DNA of 64,000 nucleotides from JARRKU01 sp963675565 (GCA_963675565.2 CAXXYD010000004.1:1736001-1800000); one strand, 5' to 3'. Numbered from the stretch's first letter, positions 17,529 through 27,711 are shown. Notes: generated by a model from the letters alone, not told the origin. Program-made: numbers and translations.

Positions 17529-19631
17529 TCATTGCGCGATGATAATCCGGGCATCCACGGCGTAAAGATCGGCACCGATACCCTTGACGGGATTCAGGTC
17601 GATCTCCTTGATTTGGGGAAAGTCACTGACCAGGCGACCAAGGCGCTGGATGTTGTTTGCCAGAATATCGATATCCATGCCGGCCCCGCCGCGAACCCCC
17701 TGAAGCAGCGCATAGCTTTGGATACCTCGAATCATATGCAGACTTTCATCCCTGGAAAGCGGCGCCAGCGCAAATTTCACATCCTTTAATGCTTCAGCGT
17801 AAACCCCCCCCAGTCCGAACATGACCAGGTGGCCGAAATCGCCCTCCCGGCTGGCGCCCAGAATGACTTCCAGCCCGCCGATCATGGGCTGGAGCAGAAC
17901 ACCCCTGGCCTCGGGAATCTGCACAAGGGCATTCCAGGCGGCCGCGGCATCGGCATCGCTGCCGATGCCCAGTTTGACGCCGCCCACATCAGTTTTGTGC
18001 AGGGGGCCGATCACTTTCATCGCCAGGGGGTAACCCACTTGCCGGCAGGCGGCCGCAAGTCGGTCTTCCTGAAAAACCTCGATCTGATCGGCAAGTCTGA
18101 AGCCCGCAGCCCTTAAAACACAGCTGACGGTCTCCGGCTCCAGAGCGCCGTCTTGATGATCCAAGGCCTTTTCAACGGCATCCCGGTCGTATCCGTCCGG
18201 AAGCACGGCGGCGTCTTCGGGCGCCACCCAGTTGACCACCTTGCCCATCGCCCGGCCCAATTCAACCTCGTCCGGAAAGTAAACATTTCCCTGGCCGATG
18301 AACGCTGCGATTTTCTGTTTTGAGGAGATCACCGAACTGAGCACCGGTAAAACGGGAATCGGGCCGGCTCTCATAGCGTCGGAGATCTCCCGGTAAATGT
18401 CGGCATTGTCCGACAAGCCTGAATCACCCGACAGAAAGGCAATCACGTCAATACGATCGCGTTCGTATGTTCCCAGAATCTGGATGACCGTTTTGATTTG
18501 ATCGGCCGTACGCGACGGCAAAGCATCGATGGGGTTCAGCGTTGAACTTTCAGACGGTAAAATCCTGGCGAGTTCGGAACGGGTCTGATCCTTCAATACA
18601 GGTAGCTCCATTCCCTGACGGGCCAGTTCGTCCGAAAGCATGACCCCCGGCCCGCCTGCGTCGGTAATGATACAGGCCCGCTTACCTTTAAGCCGGCCTT
18701 TGGCCGCCGCCAGCACACTGGCCACGTTGATCAAATCTCCTCGCCCCTGGACGCGGATGATGCCGGCCTTTTCAAACAGGGCCTGCACTGCGGTATCACT
18801 GGTGGCCATGGCACCGGTGTGACTGGCCGCCGCCCGCTCGCCGGCTGCAGTGGCACCGGATTTGATGCCAATCAGGGTGCACCCTTTGCCGGTCAGGCTG
18901 CGGGCATGGCGAAGCAGTTTGGCCGGTTTTTTGACGGACTCCATATAGAGCATCAGGATGGGGGCGCTGTCCGGTGCATAATTCAGATCATGCAGTTCAA
19001 GCAGATCCTCTACCCCCATCTGTACCGAATTGCCCAGATTGATCACCGTTCCGAAGGAAAGGCCCCGGCTCGAACCCCGCTCCATCACATAGTCCACCGT
19101 GGCTCCCGAACCGCTGATAAAATCCACGGCACCACCGGGCAGCCGGGGAATAATGCCGGCAAATTTACCCTTGTAGGAATGGGTCAGAAAACCGGAACAA
19201 TTGGGGCCGATCAAGGCCATTTGGGCACCATCGGCAATCCGGCGCATCTCCTGTTCCACCCGTTTGCCGGCATCATCTTTTTCACCGAACCCGGATGTCA
19301 GGACGATGGTGGCACCGGTTTTGCGGTCGGCCAGTTCCTGAACAACCGGCAGTACAAACTGAGACGGAATGGCCAGTATGGCCAGATCCGGCGGTGCGGG
19401 CAACTTGGCGATGGATTTGAAAGTCGGCAGTCCCAGCACGCTTTCGGTTTTGGGATTCACCGCCCACAAGTGGCCGGCGTATCCGTTCTCCTTGATATTT
19501 TTGATCACCCGGCCGCCGGGCTTGAACGGATCGTTGCTGGCACCGATGACGGCGATTGTTTCGGGACTGAACAGGTTCCGGTAAACTCTGAATGTATGGT
19601 CGGCAGCAACGGCTTTTTTTTCAGCGGTCAT
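17529..19631 (-). CDS. Acetate/acyl-CoA ligase (ADP-forming), fused alpha-beta
   Basis: Converts acyl-CoA, ADP and phosphate to acid, CoA and ATP. The 700-residue chain has the alpha part first (CoA-binding AVIGASNDPFKPGG, PNCSGF, and the phospho-histidine motif ASHTGAMA near residue 260), then the beta ATP-grasp part (YPLAMKVIGPLHKTDVGGVKLG). The ATG at 19631 is preferred to a TTG four codons earlier. It follows the fused oxidoreductase by about 80 bp, so acyl-CoA made there could be cashed in for ATP here. Confidence 0.9.
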   Translation of the reverse strand: MTAEKKAVAADHTFRVYRNLFSPETIAVIGASNDPFKPGGRVIKNIKENGYAGHLWAVNPKTESVLGLPTFKSIAKLPAPPDLAILAIPSQFVLPVVQELADRKTGATIVLTSGFGEKDDAGKRVEQEMRRIADGAQMALIGPNCSGFLTHSYKGKFAGIIPRLPGGAVDFISGSGATVDYVMERGSSRGLSFGTVINLGNSVQMGVEDLLELHDLNYAPDSAPILMLYMESVKKPAKLLRHARSLTGKGCTLIGIKSGATAAGERAAASHTGAMATSDTAVQALFEKAGIIRVQGRGDLINVASVLAAAKGRLKGKRACIITDAGGPGVMLSDELARQGMELPVLKDQTRSELARILPSESSTLNPIDALPSRTADQIKTVIQILGTYERDRIDVIAFLSGDSGLSDNADIYREISDAMRAGPIPVLPVLSSVISSKQKIAAFIGQGNVYFPDEVELGRAMGKVVNWVAPEDAAVLPDGYDRDAVEKALDHQDGALEPETVSCVLRAAGFRLADQIEVFQEDRLAAACRQVGYPLAMKVIGPLHKTDVGGVKLGIGSDADAAAAWNALVQIPEARGVLLQPMIGGLEVILGASREGDFGHLVMFGLGGVYAEALKDVKFALAPLSRDESLHMIRGIQSYALLQGVRGGAGMDIDILANNIQRLGRLVSDFPQIKEIDLNPVKGIGADLYAVDARIIIAQ

Positions 19632-19712
19632 AAGTCCATCCAACTCAATATGGTTAAATAATAGCTTAAATTACCATAGAACGCGCAGAGAAAAATAATC
19701 CATCCCGTTCTA

Positions 19713-22211
19713 TTACAGGAGGCCGCGCCCCTGGATAAACGCCTGGTAATTAGCTCCCCAGAGCGCCGCAACGGGTGTGACTTCCTGGAGCGCCTGAAGC
19801 CAGAACGCTTCCGGAATACGGTCAAACGGGGCGATTTTGCTCAATGCGCCCATCATCACCACATTGGCAATCCGCCCGCTGGTGTCGCCGATCTCCATCG
19901 CCTTGGCCAGAACGTCGAGTTCGATCAGATGATACCCATCAGTCGCTTTCTTGATCTGATCCAAATCGGGATACTGATCTGCTGTTATGGATTGGGGCAC
20001 CACGGTGGTCCGGGCCGCTAACAGGGTACCGCCCGGTTTCAGCAACTCGAGAAATCCCGGTCGCAGCAACTCGCTCATTTCCATGGCGATCAGACAATCC
20101 GCCTTGCCTGGCATCAGTACGGGGCTGTATACCTTGCCGCAGGAGAAGGTGCTGATCACCGGACCGCCCATCTGGGCCATGCCATGGGTTTCGCCTTTAA
20201 CAATATTCTGATCCCCATACCCGGCCAGGAACGCCAGCTGAGTCAGCACGCGCCCGAAAAACAGGTTGCCCTGACCGCCCACACCTCTGATGGCCAGGGT
20301 CATATTTTGGGGTAAGGCATCCTTATCCACGACGGCTGACGGGATAGCAGGAGGCTCATCAAATTTTGGCACACTGATGCCGTGCATCTCTTCCTCGGTC
20401 AGTGGCTCCATGGCACCAAAGGGGCACATCTGCAGACACGCCTGACCCTGTTCACCACAGCCGGAACACAGGTTGTTGAACCGGGGAAATTCTCCAGGCT
20501 TGGCCTCGATACCTGGACAAATCAAACAGGTATGGCATTTATCGCATATTTCCGTATTGATTTTCAGCCGAATTCCCTTTTTGGCAGCCGGAACCTTTTT
20601 AATACAGCTACCGCGCACCACCAGGGTGGTAAACACACCTTCGGCAGCATCCTTGAACGCCTGTTTCAGGGCTTTCTGAATATCCTTGCGGTTGTATGCG
20701 TCCGCAACCATCGTCCTTGCCCCTGTTGCCTCCAGAGATTTGACCAGGTCGAAGTTACTGGACTCACCGGCCAGGTTGACCGGCGATGTGGGGGCCGGCT
20801 GGCCGCCGGTCATCGCTGTCCAGAAGTTGTCCAGAACCACCTTGACCCCCGGGACATTGCGAAATACGGCGTTGCGGGTGGCGGCCATGCCGCTGTGGCA
20901 CTCGGTGCTGTCTCCCAGGATGCTGAGGCATTTTCCCGCCATCTCGGGCCGGGAGAGTACGTAACCGGTGCGTTTGCTTTCGCTGGCGCCCATGGCCACG
21001 CCCGTGTCCAGGGCGTCCATGAAATAGAGCAAAGAGTTGCACCCGATATCACCGAAAATTGTCTCGATCTTGCCTCTTTTTTTCATTTTTTGAACCGTTT
21101 GCGCAAACAACCGGTATGGGCATCCGGCGCATATCATGGGAGGACGGTTGACCGGTTCGACGGCCAGTTGTTTTTTCTCTATTTTATAGCCCAGTGTTTC
21201 AGCGATCAAAGCCGGAGTGTATTCGGTCAACGGACTGAAGTTTTCCTTGCCTTTTACCGCCAGCCCCATGATGTTGATTTCATCCTGCACGTAATGGTAG
21301 CCGTCTTCGATGACATACACATCTGTCGATATGGAAGCATGAAACTTGCGTATCAACGCCTTGGGCAGCGGATTGGTAAACGCCAGGGATAAAATGTCGA
21401 TATCGGCGCCGAAAGCCTCCTTAACCTCCTGCACGTAGGCGGTATTGGCACCGCAGGTAATGATGCCGGTCTGACCCGAACCCTTGATCCACTTATTCAA
21501 TGGAGACGTTTCCACCATCTCGGCCAGGTCCCTGATCCGCCGGGTCAGCACGATATCGTAATTCTTGCGGGCCACTCCCGGGAGGGCATTGAATTTTTTC
21601 ATCTCCTTGGTCATTTCCAGCGGTTCACGGGTCCGAACCGTATTGAGTCGGACCAGGCCCTCGCTGTGACACAGGGCACCTGATGCCAGAATAACCACCG
21701 GCGTGTTGAACTGGCGACTGATATCGGCTGCAATTTCCGCTGCCTCGAGCATTTCCTGATGGTTGGCGGGCTCAAAAACGGGAATGAAACAAGATTTGAA
21801 CAAGTAGCGGGGATCTACCAGATGCTGGGTCGAACTGGGGGTAAAGTCACTGGCAATATAGTAGACCAAGGCGCCGCGCGGCTCCGTAAAAAAAGAGGCG
21901 CTGGTAAAAATGTCGGCGGCCTGGAACAGCCCCGGAATTTTCATGGTCACCACCGCGTCCCGCCCGGCCAGGGTGTGCCCCAGCCCCACACCGGCGGCCA
22001 CTGCTTCGTTCACCGACCAGCCGACCTTGATCATGTCCTGAACCTGGGACAGGCCGCGATCGATGACTTCCGTGCTGGGGGTGCCCGGATATCCATCCGA
22101 ACTATGGATGCCGGACCGAACGCATCCAACGGCAAAAGCGATATTGCCCTGCAGTACTTCAGCCCTGCCCACTTCTGCCATGCAAAGATCCTTAATCTTA
22201 TTTCGCTTCAT
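19713..22211 (-). CDS. Indolepyruvate:ferredoxin oxidoreductase, alpha and beta fused
   Basis: Oxidatively decarboxylates aryl- or related 2-oxo acids to acyl-CoA with reduction of ferredoxin. In 832 residues it has the IorA pyrimidine domain (SSDGYPGTPSTEV), the TPP domain (CAGCPYR, FGDIGCN, GDSTECHSG), two ferredoxin-like cysteine clusters (CDKCHTCLICPG and CSGCGEQGQACLQMCP), and then an IorB-type gamma domain (IRGVGGQGNLFFGR) fused at the C-terminus. The start at 22211 follows AGGAGGAGTATCC; the frame is open 50 codons further upstream. A separate IorA/IorB pair exists at 61476-63918. Confidence 0.9.
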   Translation of the reverse strand: MKRNKIKDLCMAEVGRAEVLQGNIAFAVGCVRSGIHSSDGYPGTPSTEVIDRGLSQVQDMIKVGWSVNEAVAAGVGLGHTLAGRDAVVTMKIPGLFQAADIFTSASFFTEPRGALVYYIASDFTPSSTQHLVDPRYLFKSCFIPVFEPANHQEMLEAAEIAADISRQFNTPVVILASGALCHSEGLVRLNTVRTREPLEMTKEMKKFNALPGVARKNYDIVLTRRIRDLAEMVETSPLNKWIKGSGQTGIITCGANTAYVQEVKEAFGADIDILSLAFTNPLPKALIRKFHASISTDVYVIEDGYHYVQDEINIMGLAVKGKENFSPLTEYTPALIAETLGYKIEKKQLAVEPVNRPPMICAGCPYRLFAQTVQKMKKRGKIETIFGDIGCNSLLYFMDALDTGVAMGASESKRTGYVLSRPEMAGKCLSILGDSTECHSGMAATRNAVFRNVPGVKVVLDNFWTAMTGGQPAPTSPVNLAGESSNFDLVKSLEATGARTMVADAYNRKDIQKALKQAFKDAAEGVFTTLVVRGSCIKKVPAAKKGIRLKINTEICDKCHTCLICPGIEAKPGEFPRFNNLCSGCGEQGQACLQMCPFGAMEPLTEEEMHGISVPKFDEPPAIPSAVVDKDALPQNMTLAIRGVGGQGNLFFGRVLTQLAFLAGYGDQNIVKGETHGMAQMGGPVISTFSCGKVYSPVLMPGKADCLIAMEMSELLRPGFLELLKPGGTLLAARTTVVPQSITADQYPDLDQIKKATDGYHLIELDVLAKAMEIGDTSGRIANVVMMGALSKIAPFDRIPEAFWLQALQEVTPVAALWGANYQAFIQGRGLL

Positions 22212-22341
22212 GGATACTCCTCCTGCTGCTGATAACCTGTTCCAATAAGGGTCGCCCTCAAATTCCCCAACGCATTGGCACCCCGGCGGAAGGAAATAGA
22301 GGTCTAACGTTTGACCTTTGATGTTTGACAAAACAATATCC

Positions 22342-22364
22342 AGCTTGATATGGTGTGTCAAGCT
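22342..22364. promoter_or_regulatory. Inverted repeat in the divergent region of the oxidoreductase and GntR genes
   Basis: AGCTTGA and TCAAGCT form a 23-bp dyad with a nine-base centre in the 194-bp divergent intergenic region. Two nearby TTTGAC direct repeats (around 22310-22330) may belong to promoters. This is the best candidate operator for the FadR-type regulator that starts at 22406. Confidence 0.4.
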
Positions 22365-22405
22365 ATTTTTCCCAACCCCACACTACCAAAAGAACGGGGC
22401 TCTAA

Positions 22406-23134
22406 ATGAAGCCAGCACTTCGAAACGTCGGTCGCCCGCAAAACCTCTACATGGAGGCCATGCGATCCATCAAAGAGGGGATCTTCAACGGAAATTTTGC
22501 CCCCGGACAGGCGCTTCCCAGTGAAAAAGAGCTTTCCGTCATGCTGGGCGTCAGCCGCCCGGTTTTACGCGAGGCGTTGCGGGCCCTTCAAACTCAGGGG
22601 TTTCTGGTTGTGCGCCGTGGAAACCGGGGCGGCACTTATGTCACCGATCTGAGCAAAATCTCAATCAAAGACAACCTGGAAGATCTTTTGCGTATGGGAA
22701 AAGTCTCCATGGAAGACTTGACCCAGGCCCGGCTATTGCTGGAGCCTGAAGTATTCCGGCTGGCGGCCGAAAACGCCACCGTTGAGCAGTTGGCCAAAAT
22801 GCAACGGCTGGTGCAAAAATCCAGCGAAACCAAGGACATCAAATCGAAAATAAAACTTGAATCGGACTTCCACCGCCAGGTCGCCAAAGCATCGGGCAGC
22901 CCCATTTATCTGAGATTCATGCAGATCATCTTTGATTTTGTGGAAGTTTTCGCCATAGCCACCAAATCCCTGGACTTCGGCGTCCACCAGGAAAATGAGC
23001 ATCTTGAAATATTCAATGCGCTGAGCCGCCGCGACGGCAAGCAGGCCGCCCGCCTGGCCAGAGAACATGCCGAAAAAGTCACCAGCGGAATGATCAAACT
23101 CGAAAAGCAGTGGCTCAAAGCACTGGAAGGTTGA
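22406..23134 (+). CDS. GntR-family regulator, FadR subfamily
   Basis: A 242-residue regulator with an N-terminal winged helix (FAPGQALPSEKELSVMLG, then VSRPVLREALRALQ) and a C-terminal all-helical FCD domain. FCD regulators usually bind organic acids or acyl-CoAs. It is transcribed away from the fused oxidoreductase and towards a large ADP-forming synthetase, and may control both. No membrane or enzyme domain is present. Confidence 0.9.
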   Translation: MKPALRNVGRPQNLYMEAMRSIKEGIFNGNFAPGQALPSEKELSVMLGVSRPVLREALRALQTQGFLVVRRGNRGGTYVTDLSKISIKDNLEDLLRMGKVSMEDLTQARLLLEPEVFRLAAENATVEQLAKMQRLVQKSSETKDIKSKIKLESDFHRQVAKASGSPIYLRFMQIIFDFVEVFAIATKSLDFGVHQENEHLEIFNALSRRDGKQAARLAREHAEKVTSGMIKLEKQWLKALEG

Positions 23135-23206
23135 ATTAAGTCATAAAACCATATCGTTGTGAGAAAATTAAATATGCCCGTATTTAGTGGCCCAGGAGAG
23201 TGATCC

Positions 23207-25630
23207 ATGGAAAACTTGGACAATACAGCTGAAAATCCGGTTACGATAGTGATCGACTACGAATCGATCACCAATCTTTTCACCTTGGCCGATGAACGGG
23301 AGTGTGATTACCTGTTCGAATATGAAACCTATGAGTTGTTGAAGCGCTCGGGTGCCGAAACACCGCCGCAGACCAACCTGCTGAGCAAGGGTTCGCGTCC
23401 GTCGGACGAGGTGCTGACGGCCCTGCCGGGCGACAAGGTCGTCTTGAAAATTGTTTCCCCCACCATCATTCATAAAACCGAAGTCGGCGGCGTGAGGGTT
23501 GTTGCAAAGCATCCGGATAAAATCCGTTCGGCCTGGCGGCGCATGATGGTGGAGGTTCCCGAAAACTATGCGGCCATGATCGAACGCAATCCTTCGCATG
23601 CGGCCGATACCTACCGGGAATTGACAGGCGAACAACTGAAGCAAGCTATCGCCCGGGATATCCGTGGGGTTTTGATGGTGCAGTTCATGCCGCCGGATTC
23701 GGAAGCTTTCGGCAACGAGATGATCGTGGGCATCCGCAATACCCGTGAGTTCGGCATGGTGATCAGCGCCGGATTGGGCGGCACCGACACCGAGTTGTAC
23801 GCCGAACGATTCAGAAAGGGGCAGGCCATTGTGGCGGCATCCGCTGCTATGGTCGACGGCAACACCTTTTTTAATCTTTTTCGCCAAACCATCAGCTACC
23901 AAAAACTGGCTGGCTTGACACGCGGCCAGCGACGCATTGTCACTGACGAACAGCTTATCGAATGCTTCGCCTCCTTTATCGCCATGGCCAATTACTACTC
24001 TCCGGTGAATCCGGAAGCGCCCTATGTTATCGAAGAACTTGAAATCAATCCCTTTGCGTTTACTGATTACCTGATGGTTCCGCTGGACGGCATGTGCCGC
24101 TTCTCCAAGCCGACAACCTTGCCGGTGGCGCGACCTTACCGGAAAATAGAGAATTTGCTGCACCCCAGAACCATCGGTATCGTGGGCGTCTCCACCTCCC
24201 GTGTCAACTTTGGACGGATTATCCTCAATAATATCCTGGCCAATGGGTTCGATGCACAGAATATTCGTATCATCCGACCGGGACTGGACGAATTTGAAGG
24301 GATCGCTTGTGTCGCCGATCTGGGGTCTCTGGATGTCAAACTCGACCTCTTCGTCGTTGCCGTGGGCTCGGCTAAAGTACCTGATCTGATAGACCAGGTG
24401 ATCGAGCACGACGCCGCCCAAACGGTTATGCTGATTCCCGGTGGAATGGGCGAGACCCGTGAAAGCCAGGAGCGTGCCGCCTTGGTGATGGAAAAGATCG
24501 CAGATGCGCACGCCGTTGGTGACGGCGGCCCGATTTTCCTGGGAGCCAACTGCCTTGGGGTAATTTCCCACCCGGGGAAATACGACACCTTGTTTATCCC
24601 GGATGCGAAACTGCCCAAATTGCGTGGCGACCATAAGCGCAATGCCGCTTTCGTGAGCCAAAGCGGCGCGTTCATGATCACTCGGCTGAGCAAGCGGCCG
24701 GAACTGGACCCGGCCTACATGATTTCGGTGGGCAACCAGAACGATCTGACATTGGGTGACATTGTCAATTACCTTAAGGACGCTCCGGGCATCGATGTAA
24801 TTGCCGTCTATGCAGAGGGTTTCAAAAATCTGGACGGATTGGCATTCAGCCGGGCGGTGCGCGAAGCGGTGATCGTTGGCAAAGATGTTATTTTTTATAA
24901 AGCGGGTCGAACGCCTGAGGGCAAAACGGCGACCTCCGGACACACCGCCTCGCTGGCCGGCGATTATATGGTATGTGAATCCTGTGTGCGCCAGGCCGGC
25001 GGTATTGTGGCCCAGAATTTTTCGCAGTTCGAGGATTTGCTGATGCTCTCCCAGCGGCTGCACAGTAAAAAGATCAACGGAAATCGGCTGGCAGCGCTGA
25101 GCGGTGCCGGATTCGAGGCTGTGGGCATGGCCGACAATATTCAATCGGATGATTTTACCATGAAGATGGCCCAGGTCTCTTCCGCCACCGTTGAAAAGAT
25201 GGAAGCCCTGCTTGCAGACAAACATCTGGACGACCTGGTCGAAGTCAAAAATCCATTGGACATCAATCCGGGCGCAGATGATCAAACTCATCTTTTAGCG
25301 GTGAAATTTCTGGCCGAAGACCCCGGCGTGGACGCGGTCGTGGTGGGTCTCGATCCACTTTCTCCAGCCATGCGCACGCTTGCCGAATGCGAGGCCAAAC
25401 GCTATGACTTTAAAGACCCCGACAGTATCGCTGTGGCCATGCCCCAACTGGCCGCCGACCTGGACAAACCCGTGGTGGGCATCGTGGATGGCGGCCGATT
25501 GTACGATCCATTGGTGGATGAACTGGTCAAAAAAAGAATGGCTGTCTTTCGATCATCGGATCGGGCCGTTCGAGCGCTGGCCCTTTACATCGAAGGGCGG
25601 CTGCATGCCGAATGGCTGAGACGGATGTAA
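23207..25630 (+). CDS. ADP-forming acyl-CoA synthetase, reversed beta-alpha domain order
   Basis: The 807-residue protein carries the ATP-grasp (beta) part first, with VLKIVSPTIIHKTEVGGVR near residue 82. The CoA-binding alpha part follows (HPRTIGIVGVSTSRVNFGR near residue 315, GANCLGVI, and the active-site TSGHTASLAGD near residue 580). This is the opposite order to the fusion at 17529-19631. The substrate is unknown. It is preceded by the FadR-type regulator in the same direction and faces the 3' end of cluster 1. The start has CAGGAGAGTGATCC upstream. Confidence 0.88.
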   Translation: MENLDNTAENPVTIVIDYESITNLFTLADERECDYLFEYETYELLKRSGAETPPQTNLLSKGSRPSDEVLTALPGDKVVLKIVSPTIIHKTEVGGVRVVAKHPDKIRSAWRRMMVEVPENYAAMIERNPSHAADTYRELTGEQLKQAIARDIRGVLMVQFMPPDSEAFGNEMIVGIRNTREFGMVISAGLGGTDTELYAERFRKGQAIVAASAAMVDGNTFFNLFRQTISYQKLAGLTRGQRRIVTDEQLIECFASFIAMANYYSPVNPEAPYVIEELEINPFAFTDYLMVPLDGMCRFSKPTTLPVARPYRKIENLLHPRTIGIVGVSTSRVNFGRIILNNILANGFDAQNIRIIRPGLDEFEGIACVADLGSLDVKLDLFVVAVGSAKVPDLIDQVIEHDAAQTVMLIPGGMGETRESQERAALVMEKIADAHAVGDGGPIFLGANCLGVISHPGKYDTLFIPDAKLPKLRGDHKRNAAFVSQSGAFMITRLSKRPELDPAYMISVGNQNDLTLGDIVNYLKDAPGIDVIAVYAEGFKNLDGLAFSRAVREAVIVGKDVIFYKAGRTPEGKTATSGHTASLAGDYMVCESCVRQAGGIVAQNFSQFEDLLMLSQRLHSKKINGNRLAALSGAGFEAVGMADNIQSDDFTMKMAQVSSATVEKMEALLADKHLDDLVEVKNPLDINPGADDQTHLLAVKFLAEDPGVDAVVVGLDPLSPAMRTLAECEAKRYDFKDPDSIAVAMPQLAADLDKPVVGIVDGGRLYDPLVDELVKKRMAVFRSSDRAVRALALYIEGRLHAEWLRRM

Positions 25631-25909
25631 AACTGTAAAAAAAAGAGTACACCATCCGGCTCAGGAAAGAACAAATAGTGTAGCCCACGATAGCAGGCCG
25701 AACCAGCAGATTCCTGGATGCGGAAAACTGTTTGGCAACGATACGGCCCGGTCCGTCGGTGGCAAACTCGGCCCCTATGGCACCTTCAGTTCCAGAGTGT
25801 CCTAAATCCAAATTGCGATAGCAGGGAGCGTTTTCTCCAGGAACCTGGATTCCGTGTTTCACCGCAACGACGAAGCCTTTCGTGCCTGCTTACCCGAGTA
25901 TTAAAAGCA
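25631..25909. other. Intergenic gap between convergent genes, no supported gene
   Basis: The 279-bp gap between the synthetase and leuD-like stops shows no recognisable gene or strong terminator. A small hairpin (TCCAGG-AA-CCTGGA, near 25838) is present. A minus-strand reading frame entering the gap from within the synthetase gene has no recognisable motifs and looks like chance. Confidence 0.5.
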
Positions 25910-26395
25910 TCATTTTTTGGCCTTGGTATATTCGATCAGGCCGCCCGCATCGATAATGCTGCGCAGAAAATCTGGATAGGCCGCTGCAGCAAATTCCTTT
26001 CCCTTGGTCATGTTCCTGATCGTGCCCGAAGACAAGTCGATTTGCACCTCATCACCCGGGTCTGTATTGTCCACTGCCTCGGCACACTCCAGAAGCGGCA
26101 GCGCGATATTGATGGCATTTCGGAAAAAGATTCGCGCAAATGTCTTTGCAACCACACACGCCACTCCGGCGCCCTTGATTGAAATAGGCGCCACCTCCCG
26201 GGAGGAGCCACACCCGAAATTGGTGGTGGCCATGATGATATCTCCCGGCCGTACCTGTTGAGAAAACTCCGGAGCGGCCCCTTCCAGGCAATGCTGCCCC
26301 AGCTCAGCAGGAACGGTCAGATTTGCATAGCGGGATGGAATAATGGCATCGGTATCGATATTGGCACCAAATTTATGGATTTTACCTTTTATCAT
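25910..26395 (-). CDS. leuD: LeuD-type small subunit of an aconitase-superfamily hydro-lyase (cluster 1)
   Basis: The small subunit (161 residues) forms the swivelling domain of 3-isopropylmalate dehydratase-type enzymes. It begins MIKGKIHKFGANIDTDAIIPSRY and carries the substrate-loop motif NFGCGSSREVAP. The ATG at 26395 follows the leuC stop by two bases, with GGGAGGTGATG upstream. No leuA or leuB is nearby, so hydration of citraconate, itaconate or another short unsaturated dicarboxylate is more likely than leucine synthesis. It is the last gene of cluster 1. Confidence 0.88.
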   Translation of the reverse strand: MIKGKIHKFGANIDTDAIIPSRYANLTVPAELGQHCLEGAAPEFSQQVRPGDIIMATTNFGCGSSREVAPISIKGAGVACVVAKTFARIFFRNAINIALPLLECAEAVDNTDPGDEVQIDLSSGTIRNMTKGKEFAAAAYPDFLRSIIDAGGLIEYTKAKK

Positions 26396-26397
26396 GC

Positions 26398-27651
26398 TCA
26401 CATCACCTCCCTGGGATGGGTAATGACACCTGTCAATGCGCTGGCCGCAGCCACCGCCGGCCCGGATAGATAGATTTCAGATTCCGGGCTGCCCATTCGG
26501 CCCTGAAAATTTCGATTGGTGGTTGCAATGCACTTTTCCCCCGGGCCCAGAATGCCCATGTAACCGCCGACACATGGACCACAGGTCGGCGTGCTCACTG
26601 CTGCGCCGGCCGCCACAAAAATGTCCACCAGGCCTTCGTGCATGGCATCCAGGTAGACCTGCTGGGAACCGGGGATGACAATACAGCGCACATCCGGGTG
26701 AATGGTCTTGCCTTTGAGGATTTGAGCAGCAGTGCGAAGATCTTCTATGCGTCCATTGGTACAGCTGCCAATGACGGCCTGGTCTATCTTGACATCGCTC
26801 ACGGCGCTCACCGGTCGAACGTTTTCCGGTATATGGGGCAACGCCACCTGGGGCTCCAAAACGGTCACATCGAATTCAAAAACCTGGGCGTACTGGCCAT
26901 CGGACTCGGGCTCGTATACGGTGAAGGGGCGATCCGAACGTTCCTTGACATAGGCCACGGTTTTATCATCCACCGCACAAATGCCGGCCTTGCCGCCGGC
27001 TTCGATGGCCATGTTGGCCATGGTCAGGCGGCTGTCCATTGAAAGCTGTGAAATGGCTTCGCCGCTAAACTCCATCGCTGAATAGAGGGCACCATCCACA
27101 CCGATCCTGCCTATGGTCAGCAGAATCAAATCCTTGCCCGAGATCCATGGCGGCAGTTCGCCGTTGTAAACGAATTTGATGGTGGGCGGCACCTTCATCC
27201 AGATCTCACCAGTGGCCATGGCCACAGCGATGTCGGTTGAGCCCATGCCGGTGGAAAAAGCACCCAGGGCACCATAGGTACAGGTGTGGGAATCGGCCCC
27301 CACCACAACTTCACCGGGCAGCACAAGCCCCTTCTCCGGCAGGATCACGTGTTCGATTCCGCCGCGCCCCTCGGGAAAGAAAACAATGCCCTGTTCACGG
27401 GCAAACGCCCTCAGGCCGATATTCTGGGTGGCGCACATGACATCCTTGTTGGGAACATAATGGTCCATCACCAGCACGACTTTTGCAGGATCGAAAACTT
27501 TCCCGAACCCGGTCTTTTTAAATTGCTGGATGGCAATGCCGGCGGTCAGGTCGTGTGCCATGACCAGATCCACCTTGATATTGACGAACTCACCGGTAGT
27601 CACTTTCTTTTTGCCCGCATGGACAGCCAGTATTTGCTCAGCGATGGTCAA
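26398..27651 (-). CDS. leuC: LeuC-type large subunit of an aconitase-superfamily hydro-lyase (cluster 1)
   Basis: The large [4Fe-4S] subunit has 417 residues and belongs to the HacA/LeuC2 type. Cluster ligands are in GSCTNGR and CGPCVGG; VVGADSHTCTYGALGAF is the substrate-binding signature. It is highly similar by eye to the paralogue at 50550-51809, but clearly not identical. Family members act on isopropylmalate, homoaconitate, citraconate/2-methylmalate and 2,3-dimethylmalate. The neighbouring lyase and CoA-transferase favour a methylmalate-type substrate; this is inference. Confidence 0.9.
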   Translation of the reverse strand: MTIAEQILAVHAGKKKVTTGEFVNIKVDLVMAHDLTAGIAIQQFKKTGFGKVFDPAKVVLVMDHYVPNKDVMCATQNIGLRAFAREQGIVFFPEGRGGIEHVILPEKGLVLPGEVVVGADSHTCTYGALGAFSTGMGSTDIAVAMATGEIWMKVPPTIKFVYNGELPPWISGKDLILLTIGRIGVDGALYSAMEFSGEAISQLSMDSRLTMANMAIEAGGKAGICAVDDKTVAYVKERSDRPFTVYEPESDGQYAQVFEFDVTVLEPQVALPHIPENVRPVSAVSDVKIDQAVIGSCTNGRIEDLRTAAQILKGKTIHPDVRCIVIPGSQQVYLDAMHEGLVDIFVAAGAAVSTPTCGPCVGGYMGILGPGEKCIATTNRNFQGRMGSPESEIYLSGPAVAAASALTGVITHPREVM

Positions 27652-27711
27652 TGGGTTTTCCTCCCTTTTGCGTTCAGGGTTCCCCGCGCCATTGGGTGTT
27701 CAATGGGCAGA

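Noticed and set aside
23168..25291. Minus-strand open frame of 707 codons
   Set aside because: It is antisense to the beta-alpha synthetase, whose motifs are complete on the plus strand.
25527..25862. Small minus-strand frame in the convergent gap
   Set aside because: It overlaps the synthetase 3' end and shows no known motif or ribosome site.
25910..27651. Leucine biosynthesis (isopropylmalate dehydratase)
   Set aside because: No leuA, leuB or ilv genes are near, and the genes are duplicated within a catabolic cluster, so the family name is kept but the pathway is not.
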